Source: Notolepis coatsorum
Taxonomy: Eukaryota; Chordata; Actinopteri; Aulopiformes; Paralepididae
Reading direction: 5' to 3'
DNA: 64,000 nt
NCBI GenBank assembly: GCA_963971535.1
Contig: OZ020589.1
Coordinates: 74,917,811-74,981,810 of the forward strand
Shown here: positions 44,982 through 53,402 of the stretch, one piece after another
How the letters are laid out: each line of letters opens with the position of its first letter
How positions within the stretch are numbered: the stretch's first letter is position 1
Notes under the pieces: model-generated
The model's input: only the letters and a program-made list of their open reading frames with translations
Told to the model about the DNA's origin: nothing
The model's database searches: none
Position numbers and translations under genes: made by a program

Positions 44982-45208
44982 GTAGTGCGGCCTCCCACAC
45001 GTTACACTCTCCCAGTGAGAATCTGCGCAGCCAGGCTGGCTGCCGGCTGGCTGCACATGCGTCGGAGGAAAGCATGCGACAGTCTCCGGCCTCTCGGACC
45101 AACAGTAGGGGAAAGTGCGCAACAACCAGGAAGGAGGTTGGGAATTTACATAACGACTAGCAGTGGGATGGGAGAAAAATCGGAAAAAGGAGGGGGAAAA
45201 AGATAATT
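44982..45208 (+). mobile_element. SINE body fragment
   Basis: Contains gcctcccacacgttacactc, cggaggaaagcatgcgacag and gggatgggagaaaaatcgga, the body and A-rich tail of the SINE family described at 16434 and 51987. The tRNA head is missing. Confidence 0.65.
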
Positions 45209-45334
45209 AAATCTTTTTTTTTTATTCTAATCGATTCTAACATTTTTAAATCGATGCAGTTGAATTTTTCCCTTAGGATCGATGCATTGCGATGCATTGT
45301 TACACCCCTACACCAAAGTCACTGGCCCACTGTG

Positions 45335-46418
45335 TGTGTGTGTGTGTGCTAACTTGGCTAGCGTTATCAGCTGTGTACCGTGTTCTCATTTCCTTTATTT
45401 AGCTTGAAACCAGTCACGTCACTCTACTGTGATTGGACCGTTGGCTTGAGTGAAATGTGGGACTTGTAGTTTTTGAACGATTAGCAGCGGAGAGAGAAAA
45501 GCACGACTGAGGTTGTAATCTTCACTCGCACACTGTGCAAGTAATTGATTTTTCCGGTTCGCAGCACACACATTCTTATGGGCAAATGAGTAAAATGGTC
45601 ACACTGTAGAGCCCTGATTCCTATCACCCTTCTTATGCTTCCTATAACCCTTCTTATGCTTCCTATGCTTCCCATCAGCCTTCCAATGCTTCGAACATCC
45701 TTCCTATGCTTCCTAACAACCTTGCTATACTTTTTAACATTCCACCTATGCTTCTCCCAAACATGCTTCCCATCACCCTTGCTATGCTTTCCATTACCAT
45801 CTAGCATTAGCATGATAATGTTAATAACTATAATTGGAGAGTGGTCAGTGCGTATTGTGCATTTGTAGCTTATGTTAATGCTATTAACTACAAGGAGAAC
45901 GGTAAATCTTTGTGTGTTTGTCCGTCTGTGTCTGGCATGCCTCCTGGTGGAGAGCTTTCTAGTTGATGGCTATATGGTTGGCCAGTGTTCTCTGCTCAGT
46001 AACATCGGCAGCGGAAGGTGCGTCATGATGCCACTTAACTCTATCCTCACTCAATTTTGAAGAACAACAATGGGTAATTGGTCATTTAATATCCCGATAC
46101 ATTGATCGCCTCTCTCGATTAGCTTCATGATACATACAGAACTGGTTGTGGGCTCATTTTACCATTTTAGAAACCCAGACTTGGATTACCCTTTTAGTGC
46201 ACCGTGTGTATGACATTCTTGTATTTCTGCACTTCTGAGTGTTCAACCATCATAAGTTCCCCAACATTTAAATACTTAGGTAAAGTATGAGTGCCAAATG
46301 GTACTTAAGTACAGTACTCGAGTAAAAATACTTAAGTTAGTTTAAACTCCTGCGATTAGTCTAACAAAATTAACTACCAAAAAAACTGTTGGCGGGCATG
46401 ACCTGAGTTGGACCTCAC
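45335..46418. other. Intron sequence with degenerate tandem repeat
   Basis: No gene. 45520-45612 is the right end of a hAT type (...actgtagagccctg, also at 44955-44982). 45617-45805 is a degenerate tandem array of about 20-bp units like cttcctatcacccttctatg. 46270-46340 holds an old hAT-type piece (agtaaaaatacttaag). The rest is unassigned. Confidence 0.5.
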
Positions 46419-46608
46419 CTTGACCTTGTCAGAGGTGAGCTCCATGACTTGGGCTCTGACCACTTCGTCTCCGCCCTCCACCCTGACCGCTGCCAGCTGA
46501 CCAATCACAGGGATCAACAGGGGTTGAAAAGTGGAGCTTTGACTGTAAAAGGAGCACATTGACTTTCCCATGGCTACGTGGGCTTTAGAGTAGCCCTCAC
46601 CTATAAAC
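46419..46608 (-). CDS. tdrd7: tdrd7 exon b (first Tudor module, N half)
   Basis: Acceptor cttgtccccag|G and donor AAG|gtgagg; 190 nt, completing the AG|G arginine codon left by exon a. It encodes RFIGEGYSKA, a linker, then PVIGQLAAVRVEGGDEVVRA and the beta strands up to DKVK, i.e. the start of a Tudor barrel (the GQ.AVRV and VRAQV strands). The next exon continues as VYFVDDG, giving the classical strand-turn of Tudor domains. Frame is intact. The intron to the next exon (34416-46418, 12 kb) is the largest fully visible one and contains an L2 retrotransposon and several hATs. Confidence 0.88.
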
Positions 46609-46759
46609 CTGGGGACAAGGAGAGAGGGATATGTTAGGAACATATTTATGTATGTACACACACAGTACCGAATGTGTGCTAGGGAGTAGGGTTGGGTACC
46701 ATTCACATTTGAACAGATAGCCGTCTGTACCTTTTTTCAGTACTTTACTCTGTAATCAA

Positions 46760-47182
46760 ATGTGTACGGAATAGTTCGAAGCTTCATTCATAACGTTGAC
46801 ATTCAAATTCTAAATCAACATTTGATATTTTTTAGATATTAGATTGATTATTATTATTATTTTGTATGAGTCTATTCATTCCGTTTAAACCAATGGGGTT
46901 TTTCTTCACAGTTGCAGATAAAGATTAGGCTACACTAATATTATAGTAGTATACTATTATAGTATATGACTCGTTCATTAAAGAAAGTTGATTTAATAAA
47001 TAAAATACTAATTTAATCAGAGGATTTAGTTTGAGGAAATAAAAAAATATATATATAAAAATAAATGTATGATTACGTCATAAAATATGACGACAGACAT
47101 TCAAAGCTTCATTCGAATACTTCAATACCGGTAGAAGCTTTGAATGTATAAAAAAAAATAAAAGACATTCGGTACAGCCCTA
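46760..47182. repeat. Old hAT fragment (ends ggtacagcccta)
   Basis: gaatagttcgaagcttcatt ... gacattcggtacagccct is related to the piece at 27935-27990 and more loosely to family K. It is AT-rich inside, with no target duplication seen. 46609-46759 and 47183-47325 show no feature. Confidence 0.45.
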
Positions 47183-47745
47183 TGTGAAATTAAACTAAAG
47201 TCTAAAACTTCTCAATTTTAACATCGTTATCACACCACACAAACTAAAACCCCTAACTACCTCCCTCTCCCAAACCGTTCCTACAACAATTTTTTAATGT
47301 TGCATGATCATGTATACATTTATTATAGGGGTGGGAATCACCAGTTTCATCACGATATAGATTCTTTGGACAACGATACGATATTATTATTTGCCGATAT
47401 CACAAAGTCTGCCACGATACGATATGATTTGATTCAGGTGCCTGTGATCGATATGAGACGATATTATATGCCCATTTAACACAATCAGTAACATTTAGAT
47501 CAACTCAAAAAAGGCAACGGAAATATCATTTGACATTTCCATTTTTGAGCTCTTCCAGACATTTAAATGAAAAACAATCTATTGTTTTTAAATACAAATA
47601 GACCTCCTGTTCACTGTAAAGTGCCACGTTTTGATATATTGAGCTTTAAACTTCAAGTAAAATTCCATTTATTATGTATTGTATTTTTTATGTTTAAATA
47701 TCAACATTATCTGTCCATCCTCAGTAAATTTACTATCAATATAAT

Positions 47746-48354
47746 CAGGGCCGCCTGGGAGAAATGCGAGATTTAAACCTGACTGAAATGTCTAACATGC
47801 AACAACTTTCATCTTCAGTCCATCTGCCGAACGATGTCCTCTTCATCTTGGCTGGCATAACCTCCAATGCTGCACGCGCGAAATAGTCAGACGCTAGTGA
47901 TGGGTCGGTCATGAGCGACTCGTTCATAAGAGCCGATTCATTGCCGTGAGCGTGAGTCGAATCGCTCACGTCTGGCAATGAGTCGGTTCACGCCGCCCCC
48001 CCCCCCCCCCGGCACGCACACAGACACACACAATGAACTCAACAGACGCTACCTTACCTGTAACCCCTCCCCTCATTGAAACCAATTCTGCTGCCTGCAG
48101 AGCCTCAGAGCTGCCCTGCAGAGCCTCAGAGCCAGGAACAAGTCAGACGCATTCTACAAACATGTCTAATGTGAAATATATAAGCATATAAGCAAAACTA
48201 GATTTTAGGTCTGTGATGAAAAAGGGCCTCGCAAAAAAAATAAAAATAAAAAAAAAGAGAAAAAATAATTTTATTTTATTTTTTAGTGCGAGGCCCCCCT
48301 TCCCGCGAGGCCCTGTGCGACCGCACTGCTCGCACACCCCCTGAGGCGGCCCTG
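47746..48354. mobile_element. hAT element (CAGGGCCGCC ends)
   Basis: Left CAGGGCCGCCTGGGAGAAAT, right reverse complement CAGGGCCGCCTCAGGGGGTG; perfect duplication aatataat (47738-47745, 48355-48362). A second hAT-type start TAGTGATGGGTCGGTCATGA (47897) and a cytosine run (47995-48010) lie inside. No ORF with a recognised domain. Confidence 0.87.
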
Positions 48355-48549
48355 AATATAATATACTCCCGACTTCCTAGTAGGGTCATCTGTGGCACTT
48401 TCGTGACCGTGGAGAGCAAAGGTCCGTTTCTCAATGGATTTGTCATCTAGGAGGGTTAATAAACAAATTTAGCCGGGGGGTATTTTCTTTTTAAATGCAG
48501 GGAAAATTCGTGAGAAACCAAAATCCAAAATGGCTGCTGTGGAAATTAA

Positions 48550-49036
48550 TTTTTTTTTTTTTTTTTATTATCATCTTTTTCCCCCTCCATTTTTTCCTCC
48601 GATTTTCTCCCATCCCAATGTTAGTCGTATGCCAATTCCCAGTCCCTTCCTGGTCGCTGCGCACTTACCCCCCACAGTCAGATCATCTGGGAGAGTGGAG
48701 GCTACCACGTGCTTCCTCCGACACACGTCCAGCCAATCACCGCTTCTTTTCACCTGGCAGCGCGGATTCTCATTGAGAGGGCGTAGCGTGTGGGAGGATC
48801 ACACCGGTCCTATCCGCGCTTAGCAGGCACCCCGACCGAACTGTAGGAGTCGCTGTTTACAACGACCCGGACCCACCCCGCCAGCTTCTCCCACCCTCTA
48901 ATACAGCCAATTGTATTAGTGTGAACGGCCAGCCAAGCTGGTGACAACCCCGGAGCTGTGAGCTGGATTCGAACAGGCGAATCCAGCTCACAGCTCCGGG
49001 GTTGGTGACGAACGCAATATTCGCTCGGCCACCAAC
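48550..49036 (-). mobile_element. tRNA-derived SINE inside fold-back element
   Basis: Over 90% similar by eye to the SINE at 16434-16924 in the same orientation: T-rich start, cgatttt ctcccatccc, gctgtttacaacgacccgga, and a head with aggcgaatccagctcacagc and the tRNA-like boxes. The head end is truncated at about 49036, where the coding fragment begins. No target duplication. Confidence 0.75.
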
Positions 49037-49039
49037 CAG

Positions 49040-49409
49040 GGGGGCATCTGTACTGGCAAACTTTTGTCAGTTCTGCACACTTCTGCTTTAGCTGTGCAGA
49101 GATTTCCTTCTTCTTGGTGAGCGTTTCAGCAGTCTCTTTGCCTGGTTTCTTTTCATAGCTCTCTGGCTGCACGTACATGATTTGTTCGATGGGCTCCTGT
49201 AGAGTCACCTGTCATAGTGTCAATCATGAAGTCATCATTGTCGATGATCACGATAGCTGGCTTGCTGTCTGCGATCTCCTGTGGGCAGGTTGCTGATGCC
49301 TCTACATCCATCAGAGCCCAGTGGTCATAGAGAAGCAGTGTATCTGCATAGCTGATGCAGACACCACTCTTGTGCAGAGTGTCTACCAGATCTTTACTCC
49401 TTGTCATGC
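49040..49409 (-). pseudogene. Coding fragment of unknown repeated protein family
   Basis: The minus strand starts MTRSKDLVDTLHKSGVCISY, continues ADTLLLYDHWALMDVEAS and AIVIIDNDDFMIDTMTG, then shifts frame near 49205 to VTLQEPIEQIMYVQPESYEK and LTKKKEISAQLKQKC. The text resembles a protein family that occurs in many copies in fish and invertebrate genomes (SKDLVDTLH.SGVCISY, IDNDDF..DT.TG), of unknown function and probably linked to a mobile element. It has one frameshift and is abruptly cut by the SINE, so it is a fragment. Confidence 0.55.
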
Positions 49410-49529
49410 CCTTAGGCTACTAGTTGATCAATTATTATTTTGGAGTGCTATTTGTTGAAGCACCATAGTTATACAAAAGTTAAAAAAATATATATTGAGA
49501 GAGAAAATAAAATAAAATCCCTTTTGACT

Positions 49530-49810
49530 GTTCACCTTGTTGTGGTAAGGGAGCTTGAGTACCTCAGTGAACCCTGAGAGCTATGCCAGTAGGAGGAAAC
49601 TCCTAGCAGGTTTTAACAAACCGGAAAGGTCTAGGGTGAGAGGTCAGACAAAGCACAGTCAGACAACCTTGTAGAAACAGCATCTGGGGCCAATAACCCA
49701 CCCTGCTGAAACAAACAGGGGTGATCATGACTTTCACAGATGGATGGAGTATGGTGGAAGATACCCACCTATCCCCTCTGTCCATAACTCAACTCATCAT
49801 GAGCAGAGCC
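49530..49810 (+). repeat. Probable LINE 5' UTR fragment
   Basis: ttcaccttgttgtggtaagg, gagcttgagtacctcagtga, and gctatgccagtaggaggaaa followed by ggtgagaggtcagacaaag resembles the 5' leader of a fish non-LTR retrotransposon. It has no ORF and is flanked by unassigned AT-rich sequence (49410-49529, 49811-50002). The assignment rests on memory of similar sequences. Confidence 0.35.
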
Positions 49811-50616
49811 TAATATGAAGGCTCTGTGTGACGATTTTGAAAAAAAATTATCCCTTTTTGGAGCTCAAAATTGGCAGCCATCTTACATTTGAAGGTCGAC
49901 AATAAGTCAAATCATTATATAAACACCAAATATGTATTCCTTGATCAAAATAAGCTCTGAAACCATGTATTATGCATCATTGTAGGTCAAACCATTAAAA
50001 GGTTAATTTCCACAGCAGCCATTTTGGATTTTGGTCTCTCACGAATTTTCCCCGCCTTTAAAAAAAATACACCCCGGCTAAATTTGTTTATTAACCCTCC
50101 TAGATGACAAATCCATTGAGAAACGGACCTTCGCTCTCCACGGTCACAAAAGTGCCACAGATGACCCTACTATCCATCTGGTCTTTCCAAACGCGCACAC
50201 ACACACGGAAAGGGAGAATGCCCCCCACTTGCCCAGTCCCCACTAATGGACCTCTGCTGTTCTCTATGGCTCTGATCAGGATTAGCTTAAGCTAACGTAA
50301 CGTTAATTTCGGTCTTTAACACGACATGGGCATAAAGGAATGGCAAGGATGCATGCAATGATGCATTTGACCCGTTGCGGGTAAAAACAGCATCGACTTA
50401 TTTCGGGTCGCAAAATAGGCACACTGTAGGCCCTCTACACAGCATTTCACATGCGACTGCTGTGCTGCTGGGCGGATACAACTTTCAAAATGAGAGTATT
50501 GCAATATGAACCAATATTTACGTTGCATCGATCCTATTGGATAATTGATAATAGATTGATATATCGATCTGGATCTATGTATCGTCCCACCCCTATGCAG
50601 CACCGTTTCCGTAACC

Positions 50617-50776
50617 TCTTTAGCAAATGGCATCACGTCATAAATCACTCTCTCCAGACTGTATGACATTAAGTAGCGTTTCTTTTTCAAATGTATGGAA
50701 GAGTAAAGACCCTAACCATGTCACAACAGCAGTTGTAGTGTATATTTTCAGCAATATGTTTTTGTTTAACAATAGG
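50617..50776. repeat. piggyBac-like family P fragment (host of copy 3)
   Basis: atggcatcacgtcataaatc, cagactgtatgacattaagt and caataggttaa match the left third of copy 1 (26500-26645). It ends precisely at the TTAA where copy 3 inserted. Confidence 0.6.
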
Positions 50777-50780
50777 TTAA

Positions 50781-51880
50781 CCTCTTAAGCCTGGAGCCCT
50801 ATTTTCAGAAAATCGGCCTAAAATACATACCTAAGTAAATGGAATATTGCTCCACTTCTACAAGGTCAATTTGCATGTTCTTTGTATCTAGGGACATCTA
50901 TGGACCTCAGTGAATGTATTCAGTGTCAGAAATATTGTGTCCATTACTAGGCTTGCTTAAATTGTGATAAGAGAATATGAATTATGATTTTTCTTTGCAT
51001 CTTTGACTGTGAATAATACCATGCTAAAATGACCAGACATGAAAAACGGCCACTGTTCAGTACCTTCTTGAAATCACGTGTACAAACAATCTAAGGAAAT
51101 GAATAAATGGAAGATGATTAAACGGAAGGTTTTGTAGATACAGTACTGAATTCTGCCATCCGGACACATTCTATAGAAATCTATATAATATAGAATATCA
51201 GACCTATAAATGACCTTATTATAGCCAAGTCGCACATCTATGGATCGGGCCAAATCTCCGCTTTCCAATGGCAGAGTTCAATCTGGATTTAGTATCACCA
51301 GCCGTGCAGCAAGAACGATGAATGAAATCTACTATAAGTACAGTTACTTTTTTATTATGTAGATTCCTCCACCATTTTTCATCAGATTGCAACGCCGTTT
51401 TTTGCTAGACCTTCACAGAAAGGTAGATAAACTAACTGTTCTAATTTATGCCAATAACATTCAGGTTTGTGGTAGATAATCGCAAAAAATATGATAAATA
51501 AAAAAGTGAATCCACAAGTAATTTGATTGACAGGAGCTGGCTTGAGCTGGGTAGTGTCATTTTTCAAAATTCCAACAGCATTCGAAAGCCCTGGGTCTCC
51601 TCTCCTCATACAACTACAAACAAAATGCCGGTGTGCATTACCTTCAGTCGATATTCGCTAGTTTCTGAATAGATTTCCAAAACTCATATTTCACTAATAA
51701 CCCTTTAACCTATTGGTAAACAAACGTATTGCTGAAAATATACACCATGACTGTTTTGACAGGGTTAGGGTCTTTCCTCTTGGCTACATTTGGGGGGAAA
51801 AAACACAACATTCATTCATACAGTCTGTAGAGATGGATTTATGACTTGGGTCCGGTACCGGAGCAGTCGGGTTTAGGAGG
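50781..51880. mobile_element. piggyBac-like family P copy 3
   Basis: Between TTAA at 50777-50780 and 51881-51884; ends CCTCTTAAGCCTGGAG and reverse-complement CCTCCTAAACCCGACTGCTC. It is 1100 bp, in opposite orientation to copy 1, with the shared module at about 50830-51200. Non-coding. Inserted into a TTAA inside another family member. Confidence 0.75.
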
Positions 51881-51986
51881 TTAAACATGTTTCATGCAAA
51901 AGTTTGCAAAATGGCTTAAACTTGTTTCACGGTCGGCCCATTCTTTAATAATCATCTGTGCGAAACACAGTGAGCTGTATATAGTT

Positions 51987-52464
51987 TTTTTTTTATCCAC
52001 TTTCTCCCATTTTCTATATTTTCTCCCATCCCAATTTCGTATCATCCAATTCAACCCTCCCCTGTCACGGACGCTGTTTCTTGCCTCCCACAAGCCGGCT
52101 GCAATGTGAACTAAGTCATACATAGCACAAGTCCCCTCCGGTACTTGAGGTAACAGCAGTCGCATCTTTTCACCTGCGCAGCTCGATCTCTCAGTGGCGA
52201 GGAGTAACGCGTGGGAGGCTCACGCTGCCCCCGACACTTCCTGATTCTACTGCGCAGGCGCACCAACCGACCTGTAGGAGTCGCTGTCCACAACGCCCGA
52301 TCCCCACCCATCAGTTTCCCACCCCCTAATACGGCCAATGTGTATTAGTACGGACGACCAGCTAAACTGAAAGCAAATGTGGAGCGCTGGGCTCGAACTG
52401 ACGAGCCCAGCGTCTCCAGCATTTCGTGGTGAGCGCCTTGCCCACTACGCCACGTAGCCGCCCT
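51987..52464 (-). mobile_element. tRNA-derived SINE with 18-bp TSD
   Basis: Perfect 18-bp duplication agtgagctgtatatagtt (51969-51986, 52465-52482). On the minus strand the head begins CTAGGGCGGCTACGTGGCGT with A box TGGCGTAGTGGG and B box AGTTCGAGCCC, followed by a roughly 400-bp body ending in an A-rich tail. It is the clearest SINE of the window and 63 bases from the tdrd7 exon a donor side. Confidence 0.9.
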
Positions 52465-52544
52465 AGTGAGCTGTATATAGTTATATGGATTCAACTAAGC
52501 TTTTTAGTAATTGAGTTACTCAAGTTTCTTGACGTGTGTCCTAC

Positions 52545-52726
52545 CTGACGGTAACAGTGTTGCTGTTCTTGACATCCGTGACCAGCACAGAGGGGTACTG
52601 CTCCTGAGGCAGCTCCAGAAAGGGAGGGATCACGGAGGCCGAGACACTGAGGATAGGCCGGGAGGGAGGAGTAGGACCGCTCCAAGCCTGGTTCTCCTCT
52701 CCAGTAGTGGAGCTGTATAGGATAGC
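52545..52726 (-). CDS. tdrd7: tdrd7 exon a (linker before first Tudor module)
   Basis: Acceptor ...ctctctccag|G, donor CAG|gtagga; 182 nt, phase 0 in and 2 out. It encodes a proline-rich linker followed by YPSVLVTDVKNSNTVTV, which opens the extended Tudor (Tudor plus SN-like) fold typical of TDRD7 just ahead of Tudor 1. It is the 5'-most exon visible. The 11 kb to its right up to 64000 shows only transposable elements, so the preceding intron is at least that long and the LOTUS domains lie outside. A SINE with an 18-bp target duplication ends 63 bases from its donor. There is no in-frame stop or frameshift. Confidence 0.87.
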
Positions 52727-53211
52727 CTGGAGAGAGGAGAAGATAATTACCGTATTATCCTGAAAAGTGAGATCATCTAATATTGGCACTCTAAAGATTG
52801 GAGGTGTTGTGGTAAAGAAATCAAAATTTCAAATTTTTGTGTGATATTTAGTCCCTTTCCTGGTAAGCTAGTATGACATGTTTGGTATCAATGAATTCCT
52901 TGCCACCTTAAAATTCACATGATATACCGGTAGCTTAAAAACTGAGTCTACAAAACAATGATGTTAAAGTCGGATGACCCACTAGCTAATCATTAGGTTT
53001 CAGAGGGTCGAAAATAAACCAAGTTAACCTAAATCAGGACTGAGGAGGAGTTATAATTCCAATTAAGATGATTTGTGATCGATGAGGCAGTCTAACCTAT
53101 GGCGCCATTGTTCACTTTGAGATATAAATTATGTTATAGGCTTACCAGTTTAACTGAGTCTTTATTTTATTTAAATAACTACAATTTTGAAAAATAATGT
53201 TTGGGTCAATT
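52727..53211. other. Unassigned intron sequence
   Basis: Upstream flank of tdrd7 exon a: polypyrimidine tract and then AT-rich sequence without recognised repeats, exons or terminal repeats. Confidence 0.4.
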
Positions 53212-53330
53212 GACCATATTCACACTGCAGCCATTTTGTTTATGTCATACTGGGTGGGATTCCTTTCCACACTGTTCCCATGGGTGAATTGAGTCAAATG
53301 GCCACAGTGTGAATATGGTCAATATAGTAT
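53200..53330. repeat. Short palindromic MITE-like repeat
   Basis: The inverted arms ttgaccatattcacactg (53208-53225) and cagtgtgaatatggtcaa (53304-53321), with extra pairing cagccatttt / aaatggcc, enclose about 75 bases. No target duplication was assigned. Confidence 0.5.
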
Positions 53331-53402
53331 ATTACAAGTCAGGGGTCGGCAACCCTAGGCACGCAGCACCCATTGACAATTTTTTTTCTTTTTTTTTTTT
53401 AA

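Larger units (their letters stand above)
43591..45310. mobile_element. hAT element with inverted, not direct, flanks
   Basis: Terminal inverted repeats TAGGGGTGTAACAAT at both ends, with tcaactgcatcgattt subterminal at both sides. The flanks are inverted copies: cacagtgggccagtgacttt (43567 onward) and its complement (45311-45334), extending with gaps to about 75 bp per side; there is no direct 8-bp duplication. It contains the hAT 44106-44752 and a SINE body. No transposase. Confidence 0.72.
48378..50172. mobile_element. 1.8-kb fold-back element with ~170-bp arms
   Basis: The left arm 48378-48549 (TAGTAGGGTCATCTGTGGCA ... gctgctgtggaaattaa) and right arm 50003-50172 are inverted repeats at roughly 95% identity. 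Between them lie a SINE (48550-49036), a coding fragment (49040-49409) and LINE-5'UTR-like sequence (about 49530-49810). No convincing target duplication was found. Superfamily unknown. Confidence 0.75.
47326..50595. mobile_element. hAT family H copy 2, heavily interrupted
   Basis: Left TAGGGGTGGGAATCACC and right reverse complement TAGGGGTGGGACGATACA match copy 1 (23335-24131). The flanks atttatta and tgcagcac do not match, so the ends may come from two copies or one end is rearranged. Inserts: hAT 47746-48354 and the fold-back element 48378-50172. The sequence after it (50173-50340, ctttccaaacgcgcacacac, ctatggctctgatcagga) parallels 59190-59340 inverted. Confidence 0.68.
152..52726 (-). 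other. tdrd7: tdrd7-like Tudor gene, 9 internal coding exons
   Basis: This is the span of the one host gene seen. Nine exons read leftward: 52726-52545, 46608-46419, 34415-34304, 26083-25869, 24889-24755, 21996-21913, 16131-15997, 5705-5595 and 344-152. All have AG acceptors and GT donors, and phases join correctly (0/2, 2/0, 0/1, 1/0, then 0 until the last). The total is 1357 nt with no stop. The product has two extended Tudor modules joined by linkers that I recognise as the middle and C-terminal part of TDRD7, a cytoplasmic germ-granule/RNP protein linked to transposon silencing and translational control. Introns range from about 1 to 12 kb and are filled with transposons. Missing are the N-terminal LOTUS/OST-HTH exons (right of the window) and the third Tudor plus stop (left). 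Another TDRD family member is the alternative, but linker and exon order favour TDRD7. Ohnolog a or b cannot be decided. Confidence 0.88.
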
